A stretch of DNA of 58,320 bases from Gammaproteobacteria bacterium (GCA_026707045.1 JAPOXO010000129.1:1-58320); one strand, 5' to 3'; counted from the stretch's first letter, positions 27,252-38,628 are shown. Notes: generated by a model from the letters alone, not told the origin. Made by a program: numbers and translations.

Positions 27252-28118
27252 GTGCAAGACCAACTCTACAAGATCGGGGCAGTAGCTCAAGAAACCGGCT
27301 TGGCAGTAGAACGACTAAGAGCTTGGGAAAGGCGCTATGGATTCGACCCGGCGCACAAGGTAAACCGCACTCGGTATTACGACAAGGACCAAGTTGCGAA
27401 ACTGTCATTGATCAAAGAGCTGCTCGAGCGAGGACATTCAATCAAGCAGTTAGTGGCTCTGACGATCGACGAGTTAAAAGAATTGACTGACACGCGTCCT
27501 TCCGTATTTGCAAACAGTGAATGCTCACTGACACTCGTGGGTCCGGCCATCCAAGAAATGGAGGCCAACGCGGCTACCGGAAACTGCGAGATCGCGGGGC
27601 GTATGCACTCACTAGACGAATTGGAATCAAATCTAGACACAATTGGTCACACAGATGCAATGATAGTTGAGACCGATAGCCTAGATGCAGAGAGACTCGG
27701 GAGCCTGAAGGAAGCTCTTTCAATTCCTCTGATTGTGGTTTATCGCTATGCCAGTAAACAAGACATTGACGAAGCAACAGAAAAGAGTTTGTCGTTTCAC
27801 AAATTGGGAGAAGTCAGTTGGAACGATCTCCTACTGATTGTCGTTCAACAGTTAGGAAATCTCAAACAATCATCAAGAGGGGAGAAGAGATTCTCAGAAG
27901 CAGAGCTCTATCACTTGAGTCGAACACGATTTACTGGCGACATTGCACCGAAGGACTTGGTCGATATTGTTCTTGCGCAACGAGCGTTGGCTAGTCACGT
28001 AAATCGCCACACAAACAATGCATTTGGAGTGGAACTAGCAGGAGTAATTCAGTTGTCGGCCGCAACAATGGAAGATGCACTGGAGCTAGTGGCAAAAGAA
28101 TACGAACTTTTTAGTTGA
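27252..28118 (+). CDS. MerR-family regulator, CarH/LitR/MlrA-like
   Basis: A 288 aa regulator. The N-terminal MerR winged helix (about residues 5-75) contains the CarH/LitR-type RLRAWERRYG motif followed by RYYDKDQVAKL. The C-terminal half (about 90-285) aligns in outline with the sensor part of CarH-like proteins, but I see no clear cobalamin-binding E/DxH motif, so B12-dependent light sensing is not shown. The GTG start at 27252 has AGGAAGG upstream. TnTACA repeats in its own promoter suggest autorepression. An AT-rich hairpin spans its stop codon. Confidence 0.85.
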   Translation: MQDQLYKIGAVAQETGLAVERLRAWERRYGFDPAHKVNRTRYYDKDQVAKLSLIKELLERGHSIKQLVALTIDELKELTDTRPSVFANSECSLTLVGPAIQEMEANAATGNCEIAGRMHSLDELESNLDTIGHTDAMIVETDSLDAERLGSLKEALSIPLIVVYRYASKQDIDEATEKSLSFHKLGEVSWNDLLLIVVQQLGNLKQSSRGEKRFSEAELYHLSRTRFTGDIAPKDLVDIVLAQRALASHVNRHTNNAFGVELAGVIQLSAATMEDALELVAKEYELFS

Positions 28119-28129
28119 AAAAAAGTTCG
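28103..28129. repeat. Inverted repeat spanning the regulator stop codon
   Basis: Arms CGAACTTTTT (28103-28112) and AAAAAGTTCG (28120-28129) form a perfect 10-bp stem with a 7-nt loop that contains part of the stop codon. The stem is AT-rich and has no following T-run, so it is not a canonical terminator. It could stabilise the mRNA end or act with the operator cluster just downstream. Confidence 0.5.
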
Positions 28130-28135
28130 AATTAG

Positions 28136-28157
28136 TGTACAGTACATGAACTGGACA
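28136..28157. promoter_or_regulatory. Second operator-like cluster upstream of an orphan promoter
   Basis: TGTACA (28136-28141), AGTACA (28141-28146) and TGGACA (28152-28157) lie directly before the -35 at 28161. The last two are 11 bp apart, the phase seen in the regulator's own operator, and TGTAC-A-GTACA is palindromic. Binding by the adjacent MerR-like regulator is likely but inferred. Confidence 0.5.
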
Positions 28158-28160
28158 GGG

Positions 28161-28189
28161 TTGACAAAAAATTAGTTTTGGTTTACGAT
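28161..28189 (+). promoter_or_regulatory. Near-consensus promoter without a clear gene
   Basis: TTGACA (28161-28166), 17 bp, TACGAT (28184-28189) is a strong sigma-70 promoter reading rightward. A 7-bp inverted repeat (AACTGGA 28149-28155, TCCAGTT 28189-28195) flanks it. Transcription would begin near 28196, just ahead of a short open frame at 28211. Confidence 0.6.
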
Positions 28190-28210
28190 CCAGTTTCGAG
28201 GGTAAAACGA

Positions 28211-28348
28211 ATGACGCAAATGCGTGATGAAGACCAAACGACTGACGCTCTACAAGGATGTCTCAAGCGTCAGTTCGCCCGGCTCTTCCAGTTGCGACTT
28301 CGAGCAAATGCAAAGTCACGTCGTCATGAGTTTCCGCGGCGGAAATAG
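28211..28348 (+). CDS. Possible 45-aa basic peptide behind the orphan promoter
   Basis: An ATG frame of 45 codons starts 22 nt after the -10 element and has GAGGG 8 nt upstream, a good ribosome binding site. The peptide is rich in Arg, Lys and Gln (for example CLKRQFARLFQLRLR). No family is recognised. The stem at 28241-28274 lies inside it, and a second open frame (28227-28385) overlaps. The transcript could also be a non-coding RNA, so this entry is tentative. Confidence 0.3.
   Translation: MTQMRDEDQTTDALQGCLKRQFARLFQLRLRANAKSRRHEFPRRK
28241..28274. repeat. 9-bp perfect stem inside the orphan transcript
   Basis: ACTGACGCT (28241-28249) and AGCGTCAGT (28266-28274) are perfectly complementary with a 16-nt loop. 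No T-run follows, so it is not a terminator. It supports a structured RNA from the promoter at 28161. Confidence 0.5.
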
Positions 28349-29036
28349 ACACAGGAGTGCTCAGGGCCATGGATGTCAAGATTAGAAACACGGAGGTTTC
28401 CTCGCCCGACATGGATAGGCTCCTATTTCCGTCGTTATGACGCACTGCACCAATTGCGGTGCGAATTGCATCTTAGGGGTATTGTAGCAATTTTTGTTTG
28501 AAGCATGAAGCTTCTTTCGACAATACCCCTCAAGTTCTCACTTCATTTTCGATACCTCTGACCTCGACCTCTTGCAGGTAGTTGAGATTTTGCCGTTTTG
28601 TAAATTTGGACCGAATTGTTGCCACAAGTAGTAGTGACCGAAAAGACCGATACTGATTAAGGTCTTATAGTTCAGTAAGAGTTTCCACGTACTTTTTGAA
28701 CAACTCATCGATCTAGTCATTTTGACTAACTAGTCCCTTGAAAGTTGCAGGTAGCAGTGCTTTGCTGCGCTTCAAGCCTCCGAATTGCCAAGCTATAGTC
28801 CAGTACTAATTCTGGTGCTTTCTAAGTTGAGCCAAGTTTTCTTTCGATTTCGAATTCTGTGTCAGCATTTAGCCGCGTACAGAAATAACACTTGGTTGTG
28901 CTTGAGCTCAGCCTCAAGTCAACTATGTGCACAATAACAAGAAGCTTTCGAACACAACAGCTAGAGCTCAAATCGTGTTGGTCTGTTGCGTTGTAAGGGT
29001 TCGGTAATCTCTATTGACCTCAAGTAACGCGAATTC
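28349..29036. other. Intergenic stretch rich in inverted repeats
   Basis: No convincing gene is present before smc. Inverted repeats seen are GCACC/GGTGC (28447-28462), the nested element at 28475-28530, CTTGAA/TTCAAG enclosing GCAG/CTGC (28737-28776), and CTTGAG/CTCAAG with a 6-nt loop (28901-28918). The smc promoter must lie here but I could not pick it. Confidence 0.4.
28475..28530. repeat. Nested inverted repeat (possible structured RNA)
   Basis: Outer arms AGGGGTATTGT (28475-28485) and ACAATACCCCT (28520-28530) are perfectly complementary over 11 bp, and an inner GAAGC/GCTTC stem sits near 28500-28514. Two nested stems with an AT-rich spacer fit a folded RNA or a small mobile inverted-repeat element. 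No second copy was noticed in the window. Confidence 0.5.
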
Positions 29037-32000
29037 ATGCGCCTAAAGTCCATAAACCTTGCAGGCTTCAAGTCGTTTGTAGACCCAACGACAATTGATC
29101 TACCTCGAGCAATTAGCGTGTTTGTTGGGCCAAACGGGTGTGGCAAGTCCAATGTTGTCGACGCAGTTCGGCTTGTGATTGGGGAGAGTCAAGCTAGCCA
29201 TATTCGAGGTGATTCTCTTTCAGACGTCATTTTCAATGGAACTGATTCACGTTCTCCTACGGTCCAGGCCAGTGTCGAGCTCATTTTTGATAACGCTGAT
29301 CAGAGAATTGCGGGGCCGTACGCAAAATACTCGGACATATCGATGCGGCGAGAGGTCTTCAGGGATACTCGTTCGAAATTTTTCCTCAATGGAAGAGCAT
29401 GCCGTCGGAAGGACATTCAGGACCTGTTTCTGGGTTCGGGATTTGGTGTACGAGGCTACGCCATCGTCGAACAAGGTCTCATAAGCCGATTGGTTGAGGC
29501 GCGGCCCGAGGAGCTTCGCGCTCACATTGAGGAAGTAGCGGGTATCTCCAAGTACAGAGATAGACGACGCGAGACCGAAAGGCGAATTAGAACAACCACT
29601 GAAAATCTAGAGCGTGTCAGAGACCATAGTGCCGAACTTGCTCGTCACATCTCAAGACTTGATCGACAGGCAAGAGAAGCTCGTAGATTTACCGAACTGA
29701 AGGAACGTGAGCGATTGGCGCAAGCTCGATTGATTGCGTACAAAGTTCAGTCGCTGGGGCCGGTCTTAGACAGTCACGAAGAGCAGGTTGCATCAACCCA
29801 ACTCAATCTTCAGAGAATTCAGACGGCTTTGCAAACGACTCGCACAGAGATCGACCGACTACGAGACGACGAGGTCGAGGTAAACGAGTCCTTCAACTTG
29901 ATTCAAGGCAAAGCATTTGAAGCGCGTGCGCGAAGCGGTCGTATCGATGAAGAAATTTCTAGCCGACAAAAACGGCTCGTCGATATTGAGGGCGAAGATT
30001 TGGCATTAACGCAACGTCGAGACAGTCTCAATGAAGAATTCAATGCGGATAAGAATGCATTGCGTGAGCTGGAACAAACCCACCAACAGGTTTCGAGCGA
30101 CCGAGACGCTGCCAGGATTCGCATGGAAGAAGCCAATAAGCTAGTCATTGAAGCTCAAAATGCGTTTGACCGATGGCAGGAAGAGTGGAACACGCTGCTC
30201 CGAGACATCGCTGATTTGGAACGAGAGAAGCAGTACGCACAAGCGAATCTTTCAAGTATTTCGCAGAACCAGGAAGAGCTTGGCAATCGAAGGGTTCGGG
30301 CACAGATCGACATTGAGATTGAGTGTGATGATGTCGAGATCGTATCAATCGAGACGAGAATGGCAGAAGTGGAGAGAGTGCGTACTGAAATCCAAATCGG
30401 TCTACAGCGAAGCGAACAAAAGCTCGACGAATTGGAGCGCACACGAGTAGCTGCCGAGGAATCCAGACTTGAGCTTGAAGAGCAGATTAATGCAACGCGA
30501 AGCCAGATAGCTGCAAACGTTGCTGTCTTTGAACGTGCTGTGGGACGCGACTCATCTCCGGAAGACATGAAGTGGCTAGAGTCCAGAGAACTAGTCGAAG
30601 TACCTCGACTTGGCGAGCAGATTGAAGTTGATACTGAATGGCAACGGGCACTGGAGGTCGTACTCGCTGACGACATTAAAGCCATTCCGTTGGCCAATCT
30701 TGAGGAGCACACCCAGGACTTGCATGAAAACATTCGAGATGGATTCGTTTTAGTCGAACCAGCATCAGATTCCACGACTCTGTCGACAAAGACATTTCTG
30801 GCGCACGTGACCACAGGAAGAGAATTCGTTGCATCTCTACTAAGAACTGTTTATGCCGCCGATTCATTGAGCGAAGCACTAGAGCTCCGCTCAACACTCC
30901 AAGATCACGAAAGTGCCATCACACGAGATGCTATATGGGTAAGCAAGCACTGGATCAAATTTCCAGGAGAGAGCGGCTATGAGGGCGGCATCATGGAACT
31001 CAGAAGTGTCATCGATTCGCTTGAATCAAAATTGGAAGAACTGGATTCCAACTACATCGTTCTGCAAGAGCAACTTGAAAGCTACTTCGAGCACACCTCC
31101 TCCTTGCGTGTTGAGATTCGCGATTTTCAAAACGAACTAAGTGAACACTCTGAATCTTTGTCCAATCTTCGACTCGAACTGCAGCGCAGGCAATTGGAAC
31201 TAGCAGAGATCAAAGACAAACACGATAGAGCACAGAGTGAGCTAGCTCTCATTGCAACCCGAGAGAGCGAATTGAATCTCGAGTCTGAACGGCATACCGA
31301 CACAATTGAAAGGTGCACTCAGCAGCTCGATGTCTTGAGGGATGAGAGGGCTCAACTTGACCCTGATCGAACTAAGATTGCGAACGGAGTAGAAATCTCG
31401 CTGAGCGATGCTCAACAGTGTGGCGAAAGATTTCGCGAATTGGATGTCCGTTTCAACACAATGGCATCGACGCAGTTATCGTTGCAGAAGTCGGCGGCCC
31501 GACGACAGAACGATCTTCAAGAATTGGATCGTCAGATCCAAAGGCTTGCTCTCTCTCTCGGTGAGATTAGCGGCGAGATTGGACAGCTAAAACTCGAGCA
31601 GACAGACGCACTACAGTCATACGCCGAAGTAGAAACCGAACTGCGTGAAGTACAGGTAGAACGTGACCGATTAATTCACAGAATACGAGAGCTGTCGAAT
31701 GATGCTGTTCTTCAGGAGCGGCAAACGCAGGAGATTCAGCAAGAGCTTGAATCTCACCGCGAGGAACTGATACGGTTGAATGCGGACAAGAATCACTTGT
31801 TGAGTGACTTGGCTGCGACCAAACACTCCTATGAGGAGGTCGTAGTAAACCTTGCGGAGCAGGACGACCAAGAGAGATTGGGTAGAGCACTTCACCGAAT
31901 CTCAAACCGAATTGCTCGACTGGGGGCGGTGAATCTTGCAGCCGTAGAAGATCTAGCAGCACTGAAAGAGGAGCAACAGTTGGTAGTTCGCCAGGTCGAA

Positions 32001-32534
32001 GACCTGGAGACGTCGCAGGAAACACTATTGCGCGCCATCCAAAAAATCGATATTGAGACGCTCACTATGTTCGAGAGTACTCTTGCAGGCGCTAACGAGC
32101 GACTATCCGATGTATTTCGAAAATTGTTCGGAGGTGGCTCAGCGCATCTTGTCTTGACCGAAGAAGACCCATTAACAGCTGGGGTGGCAATTCGAGCGCA
32201 ACCCCCCGGAAAACGTACAAAAAGTGTTAATCAACTCTCGGGAGGGGAGAAGGCTCTGGCGGCCATAGCGTTCATTTTCGCGATGTTTGAGTTGAATCCT
32301 AGTCCCGTCTGTGTTCTAGATGAGGTCGATGCGCCGCTAGATGACAATAATGTCAGTCGTTTCATTGAACTTATTAAAGAGATGTCTGAAGATGTACAAT
32401 TTTTGATAATTTCGCATAATCGGGCTACAATGCGTATGGCCGATTCCTTAATCGGGGTAACAATGCAGGAAGCAGGTGTGTCCCGATTGGTCTCAGTTGA
32501 CCTCGAAAAGGCTTTCGAGTCGGCAATGAACTGA
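29037..32534 (+). CDS. smc: Chromosome segregation protein SMC
   Basis: This 1165 aa condensin subunit organises and segregates the chromosome. Walker A is FVGPNGCGKSN (about 30-39), long coiled-coil arms flank a hinge near residues 500-650, and the C terminus has the signature LSGGEKALAA and Walker B PVCVLDEVDAPLDDNN. Length is typical of bacterial SMC. It is followed 32 bp later by zipA-like and ligA genes. Presence of SMC rather than MukB fits gammaproteobacteria outside the enteric/Vibrio group. Confidence 0.96.
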   Translation: MRLKSINLAGFKSFVDPTTIDLPRAISVFVGPNGCGKSNVVDAVRLVIGESQASHIRGDSLSDVIFNGTDSRSPTVQASVELIFDNADQRIAGPYAKYSDISMRREVFRDTRSKFFLNGRACRRKDIQDLFLGSGFGVRGYAIVEQGLISRLVEARPEELRAHIEEVAGISKYRDRRRETERRIRTTTENLERVRDHSAELARHISRLDRQAREARRFTELKERERLAQARLIAYKVQSLGPVLDSHEEQVASTQLNLQRIQTALQTTRTEIDRLRDDEVEVNESFNLIQGKAFEARARSGRIDEEISSRQKRLVDIEGEDLALTQRRDSLNEEFNADKNALRELEQTHQQVSSDRDAARIRMEEANKLVIEAQNAFDRWQEEWNTLLRDIADLEREKQYAQANLSSISQNQEELGNRRVRAQIDIEIECDDVEIVSIETRMAEVERVRTEIQIGLQRSEQKLDELERTRVAAEESRLELEEQINATRSQIAANVAVFERAVGRDSSPEDMKWLESRELVEVPRLGEQIEVDTEWQRALEVVLADDIKAIPLANLEEHTQDLHENIRDGFVLVEPASDSTTLSTKTFLAHVTTGREFVASLLRTVYAADSLSEALELRSTLQDHESAITRDAIWVSKHWIKFPGESGYEGGIMELRSVIDSLESKLEELDSNYIVLQEQLESYFEHTSSLRVEIRDFQNELSEHSESLSNLRLELQRRQLELAEIKDKHDRAQSELALIATRESELNLESERHTDTIERCTQQLDVLRDERAQLDPDRTKIANGVEISLSDAQQCGERFRELDVRFNTMASTQLSLQKSAARRQNDLQELDRQIQRLALSLGEISGEIGQLKLEQTDALQSYAEVETELREVQVERDRLIHRIRELSNDAVLQERQTQEIQQELESHREELIRLNADKNHLLSDLAATKHSYEEVVVNLAEQDDQERLGRALHRISNRIARLGAVNLAAVEDLAALKEEQQLVVRQVEDLETSQETLLRAIQKIDIETLTMFESTLAGANERLSDVFRKLFGGGSAHLVLTEEDPLTAGVAIRAQPPGKRTKSVNQLSGGEKALAAIAFIFAMFELNPSPVCVLDEVDAPLDDNNVSRFIELIKEMSEDVQFLIISHNRATMRMADSLIGVTMQEAGVSRLVSVDLEKAFESAMN

Positions 32535-32575
32535 CCAACTGGAATCACATATGACCAACACTAGAGGTGATAGAT

Positions 32576-33718
32576 ATGGACGTCTTTCAGGTTCTTACCC
32601 TTTGTTCCCTTTTGGGTGTCATGTTTGTCGGGGTACTTGCCTACGGCATCTACCGTAACTGGCAACGCGACCAACTGGAATTGATTCGCGCACCATCAGT
32701 CGATCCTGATGTTTCCAACTCAAGTGACACGACAGGTCGCATTTATCCGAACATTCACGTAAGCAGCAAGCCAAAGACTAAGAAGCCGCAGCTGCAACCC
32801 GGGATATTTGCCGATACTCGATCTGAGCCACGTGTTGCGGATAAGACAAGCGAAGACGCAAAACAAGCGTCACGCATTGATTCGGCCAGTAATGCAGCAA
32901 GGGTCGAATCACCTTCTAGTTCAATGCTGGGAGACGCAGATTTATTTTCTGCTACAGACCCCACAGGGGAACCTTCGAACTGTAACGATGTATTGATTCA
33001 GCCAAAGGCAGCTTCTAGCGACACACGGGAGACTGAAAACTCTATTGAATGCTCTAGTTCAAAGCATGAGGAAGAAGTCGGACTGAGTCTTTTTGAGAAA
33101 AGCACGACTTTGGCAGAAGACAACGAGGATAGGCAGAGTTCGAAACCCAAATTTCTCCGAGTAAAGAATAATTCCCGTCTCGAGAGAAAGCCTCCGCAGC
33201 CTTCGAAACGTCGAAAATCGAAATCTGTCGAGAGCTTGAAAGGCGAAACACGGTCATCTACTCGCAATGGAGATTCTCGAAGCCAACGAAACAGCGAGGA
33301 TTTTGTCATGTTCTTCGTCATGGGCGAACACGACGGATCGTTTCGCATGAACGACGTAGGACATTTCTTGCAAGCTCGGGATCTTGTCCTTGATGAAATG
33401 GGTCTGTTTTGTCGCCGAGACCAGGAGAGTGGAGAGGTGCTATTTAAAGTCGGTGATGTCTTCTATCCAGGATCTTTCCAAGTCGAGGAATTGGAGCACT
33501 ATCGAACGACCGGCATCTCGTTGGCGATGAAGATTCCCAATGTGAACAACGCTCAAGTTGTTTTCGAGCAAATGCTTTCGCTTGCCAACGAGTGCGCAGA
33601 GAGGTTCATGGGAACTGTCAAGGACGAGAATTTCAACAGTATGAGCAATCAAACGCTTGCGCACTACCGAAGTCGTGTCTCGGACTTTCGCAGAAAACAG
33701 CTTACGATGTTTGCTTGA
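32576..33718 (+). CDS. zipA: Cell division protein ZipA
   Basis: This 380 aa protein anchors FtsZ to the membrane. An N-terminal transmembrane helix (VFQVLTLCSLLGVMFVGVLA) is followed by a long polar, low-complexity linker (about 30-240), then the C-terminal FtsZ-binding domain (from EDFVMFFVMGEHDGSFRMND, about 245-380). The ATG at 32576 is preferred because AGAGGTGA lies 5 nt upstream; an in-frame GTG at 32567 is possible. It sits between smc and ligA, the usual gammaproteobacterial arrangement. Confidence 0.92.
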   Translation: MDVFQVLTLCSLLGVMFVGVLAYGIYRNWQRDQLELIRAPSVDPDVSNSSDTTGRIYPNIHVSSKPKTKKPQLQPGIFADTRSEPRVADKTSEDAKQASRIDSASNAARVESPSSSMLGDADLFSATDPTGEPSNCNDVLIQPKAASSDTRETENSIECSSSKHEEEVGLSLFEKSTTLAEDNEDRQSSKPKFLRVKNNSRLERKPPQPSKRRKSKSVESLKGETRSSTRNGDSRSQRNSEDFVMFFVMGEHDGSFRMNDVGHFLQARDLVLDEMGLFCRRDQESGEVLFKVGDVFYPGSFQVEELEHYRTTGISLAMKIPNVNNAQVVFEQMLSLANECAERFMGTVKDENFNSMSNQTLAHYRSRVSDFRRKQLTMFA

Positions 33719-33727
33719 ACATCCTAG

Positions 33728-35746
<2,019 letters not shown>

Positions 35747-35879
35747 GCAACCCCATTGCTGCCTACGTGGTTTTTTTCGGCCAAAGCAAGCGAATCAGAA
35801 ACCTTCGCGATGTCTTCAATTGCTGAATCTATCCCTGCAAGTAACATAGCGATATCTTCCAATTGTCCCTATTAGAAAG

Positions 35880-36923
35880 ATGCAGCTAGAGTTCACACGA
35901 GAAGAATTGTTGAGCGAGCACGAATATGCGCGACCCAATGTAATCAATGGGACACGTATGCACGGAGGGTTTGACAAATCAGGTACTTACATTCCTCCTA
36001 GATCGTTGGGACGATCAGTGGCGATCGAAAACTGGACTGACGCTCTTCGTAAGCGGGGAGGAGACCTACTCGAGGCTGATTCGAGCTTGCTATCCGGTCC
36101 TCGACTACCGAATGTCGAACAACAGAGATTACTGATTCGTGAAGGCATGAGCCGAGTATTTTGGAACGGCTTGACCATTACGGGCAAGATTGAGGGGCGT
36201 GGAAGAATGCTGGCCACAATGCCGATGCCTCCCCTCCAAACCTGCATAGTGGAGAACATATCCGAAATGGCATTGGGACACCTGCACAAAGGGCTACTAT
36301 TTGCTCACGGCATCGATGAAGGTGGAGAACCGGAAAAAGACATTGGTGGTCACGATGTGATGTGGTTCGTAGCGCGCGATCTCTCACTTGGAGAGTCCGC
36401 GTGGCCAGATGTTGATCCACCAGCGAGCATTTCGCGGCCGGATTCCGGAGATCGGAAAATGCCACAAATTGCACCTGAAATCGAGGGCTTCTTGGCGTTC
36501 CTAATGAATCTACTTCTCATTGAGTTTCGGGCAGAGATTGGATTTGCGGCCACTCAAGAAACTCTTCGTACACGCGGGCTATTTGCCGAACGAGAAGAAA
36601 GGGCCAACCTAGCAGCAGAAATAGTTGAACGAATCCGTACAGACGAGAAAATTCATGTCGAATCATTGCGACTCTATTTAGGTGAACTACGCACTCTGCA
36701 CTTGAAAAGCGTTGATAGAGGAGAAGTTCTTGGATCTGAGTTGATTGATCCGTATTGGAGCAATCTTGTTGGCTGGGCAACTGGAGACCAGCCGATCATT
36801 GCTGCACGACAAACCTATGCCGCAATTGTCGAACTTATAAAAGAGCTACCGGAGCACGAGCGAGTTCAATCCGAATTTGAACGTTTGATGGATGCTGGAA
36901 TCTTGGAACATCAGGCTGCGTAG
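35880..36923 (+). CDS. Unknown protein with a possible di-iron (ferritin-like) helix set
   Basis: I do not recognise this 347 aa protein by name. The C-terminal part has helices with metal-ligand-like spacing: EFRAE (215-219) and DEKIHVESL (255-263, ExxH). The segment SEMALGHLHKGL (128-139) also carries acidic and histidine residues. This pattern recalls ferritin-like di-iron carboxylate proteins but is not proof. No signal peptide is seen. It follows ligA by 133 bp and ends convergently with a DUF169 gene. Function unknown. Confidence 0.6.
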   Translation: MQLEFTREELLSEHEYARPNVINGTRMHGGFDKSGTYIPPRSLGRSVAIENWTDALRKRGGDLLEADSSLLSGPRLPNVEQQRLLIREGMSRVFWNGLTITGKIEGRGRMLATMPMPPLQTCIVENISEMALGHLHKGLLFAHGIDEGGEPEKDIGGHDVMWFVARDLSLGESAWPDVDPPASISRPDSGDRKMPQIAPEIEGFLAFLMNLLLIEFRAEIGFAATQETLRTRGLFAEREERANLAAEIVERIRTDEKIHVESLRLYLGELRTLHLKSVDRGEVLGSELIDPYWSNLVGWATGDQPIIAARQTYAAIVELIKELPEHERVQSEFERLMDAGILEHQAA

Positions 36924-36983
36924 CCCCGTGTGGTTGATACGTCAGTCGCCGTATCTCCCAACTGCAGTTGATGTTGCTGACTC

Positions 36984-37766
36984 TTAACTGTAGCTGACCG
37001 ACATTCCTTCCCGCACATCGTTGTTTATTCCATACTGAGGGATTGGGTAGCGCAAGCCGTTGCGAGAAAGTCGGTCAAGGCCTTCAAGGATGCCGGGCAG
37101 ATACGAAGGAGGAATTGCCATCAGCAACTCATCTTCCATTACTCCTCCGTAGCGTCTCTCGGCAAAGCAAGGAATTGAGAGACTTGGCTCCCCAGTTGCA
37201 ATAGCTCGCCCCCAACTGTCGGCACAAGAACTCTCTCCTACGCATCCCCATTCGAGTTTCTTGAAGCCAGTCCACTGCAACCCATTGATAAACAGAATCA
37301 TTTGGGCAGGTGTCGCATAAATTAGACAGATGTCAGGTGGATTCAATCGTCCCGCTGCCAGCGGACTTGCCGCCATTGCTTCGTACCTTCCGTACTGCAC
37401 GACATCCATAGAAGCCTGATGTAAAGCGGCCTCATGTTCATTTTCATACCAGATTCCCGCCATATGCTTGCCCGAAAGCCACTCCTCATCGCGAGGAGAC
37501 AATCCAATCACAGTGCGACATTGCGATCCGACCAGATCCTGCGCCGTAATACCGACAGTCCATCCGTTTCGACTGGCTTGTCCCACAATTTGATCGGTTG
37601 TATGGATAGATTTCGGCCTACGAATCCGTTCCACCTTTTCCATGTCTTCCTTTCGTTCGAACATTTTCAATCCGATTGGAGTCGTCCGAAGGCGCAGCAG
37701 TCGGTTCAGGTCCGCCACGAGTTGGGACCAATTAATATGCGTTGTGTCGGTAGCGATTTCTTGCAT
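36984..37766 (-). CDS. DUF169 domain protein
   Basis: This 260 aa protein belongs to DUF169. The N-terminal LLRLRTTPIGLKMF and the Cys-containing ECSSCADSWGRA-like region (here CVGESSCADSWGRA), together with LSIPCFAERRYGGVMEDELLMAIP, are family features. The function is not established; some members sit near corrinoid or iron-sulfur genes. It is downstream of an enoyl-CoA hydratase gene with 28 bp between, so a role in an acyl-CoA pathway is possible. Confidence 0.75.
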   Translation of the reverse strand: MQEIATDTTHINWSQLVADLNRLLRLRTTPIGLKMFERKEDMEKVERIRRPKSIHTTDQIVGQASRNGWTVGITAQDLVGSQCRTVIGLSPRDEEWLSGKHMAGIWYENEHEAALHQASMDVVQYGRYEAMAASPLAAGRLNPPDICLIYATPAQMILFINGLQWTGFKKLEWGCVGESSCADSWGRAIATGEPSLSIPCFAERRYGGVMEDELLMAIPPSYLPGILEGLDRLSRNGLRYPIPQYGINNDVREGMSVSYS

Positions 37767-37794
37767 TGTTTAGTGGTTCCTTGGTTGTTGTCTA

Positions 37795-38628
37795 CTAGTT
37801 GACTTTGATTCGGGAGAAATTGGGCTCGCGTCTCTCTACAAACGACTGTACTCCTTCTCTGAAATCGTTCGCTTTTAGACTTTCATCCATCCAGTCCGTG
37901 GACTCTTTCATAGCTGGAGCTAATTCTCGATTCAAGTGTTTGAAGACCTGTCTCTTCATCATCATGATGGATTTTGGAGCGCATGACTTTGCCAATTGGT
38001 TCAAGTACTGAACAGCATCATCAACGCAGTTGCCAGGCTCGCACAATTTGTTGGCGTAGCCAATCCGAAAAGCCTCTTCGCCGTCGAATTTTCGAGAAGT
38101 CCAGAATAGATCCAATGCGTGTGCGGGTCCGATTAGGCGGGGAAGCATCCAACTCGTTCCGTGTTCCGCAATCAGTCCTCGTTGGGCGAAGGATGTAGTC
38201 AATCGAGCATTGCTGTCAACGAATCTCAGGTCTGCGAACGTCGCGTAACTGAATCCGAGACCTGCACAAGCTCCGTTGATGGCAGCAATCAATGGTTTGC
38301 GCAGTCCCAAAAAATATGAGGGGCTGCCTGCGAAGTTTGGATCGTTATCCGGATTTCCTGGGCTGGCCTGCAAATGGTCGTGCGTTGAGCCAAGGCGACG
38401 ACCAGCTTCAGACATCTTTCCTAAGGCATTCATGTCCACGCCAGAGCAAAAACCTCGTCCCGCACCTGTGAGAACGGTTCCAATAGTGTCCTCATTCTGT
38501 TCCGATTCGTTTAAGGCATGACGGATCTCAGCTTGGGTCAAGTCTGTGAGAGCGTTTAGCGTGTCCGGCCGGTTCATGGTTATGATGGCGGCAGCGCTTT
38601 CATTGGCATAGAGGATTTCTTTGTACAT
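37795..38628 (-). CDS. Enoyl-CoA hydratase/isomerase family protein
   Basis: A 277 aa crotonase-fold protein with the oxyanion-hole segments AGRGFCSGVDM and NGACAGLGFSYA, and a C-terminal FVERREPNFSRI tail. The first start codon at 38718 adds about 30 polar residues; ATG 38628 gives the standard N terminus and was chosen. It would act on a fatty or alicyclic acyl-CoA. It is the second such gene in the window, distinct from 20592-21371. Confidence 0.88.
   Translation of the reverse strand: MYKEILYANESAAAIITMNRPDTLNALTDLTQAEIRHALNESEQNEDTIGTVLTGAGRGFCSGVDMNALGKMSEAGRRLGSTHDHLQASPGNPDNDPNFAGSPSYFLGLRKPLIAAINGACAGLGFSYATFADLRFVDSNARLTTSFAQRGLIAEHGTSWMLPRLIGPAHALDLFWTSRKFDGEEAFRIGYANKLCEPGNCVDDAVQYLNQLAKSCAPKSIMMMKRQVFKHLNRELAPAMKESTDWMDESLKANDFREGVQSFVERREPNFSRIKVN

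Noticed and set aside
27252-28118. B12-dependent photoreceptor
   Set aside because: The DNA-binding half fits CarH/LitR, but I see no clear cobalamin-binding motif in the C-terminal half.
28263-28445. 60-codon minus-strand frame with a hydrophobic stretch
   Set aside because: GTG start without a ribosome binding site, and it overlaps the plus-strand promoter region; no recognisable family.
35747-35790. Terminator after ligA
   Set aside because: A seven-T run is present but the preceding sequence gives only a very short stem (AACC/GGTT).
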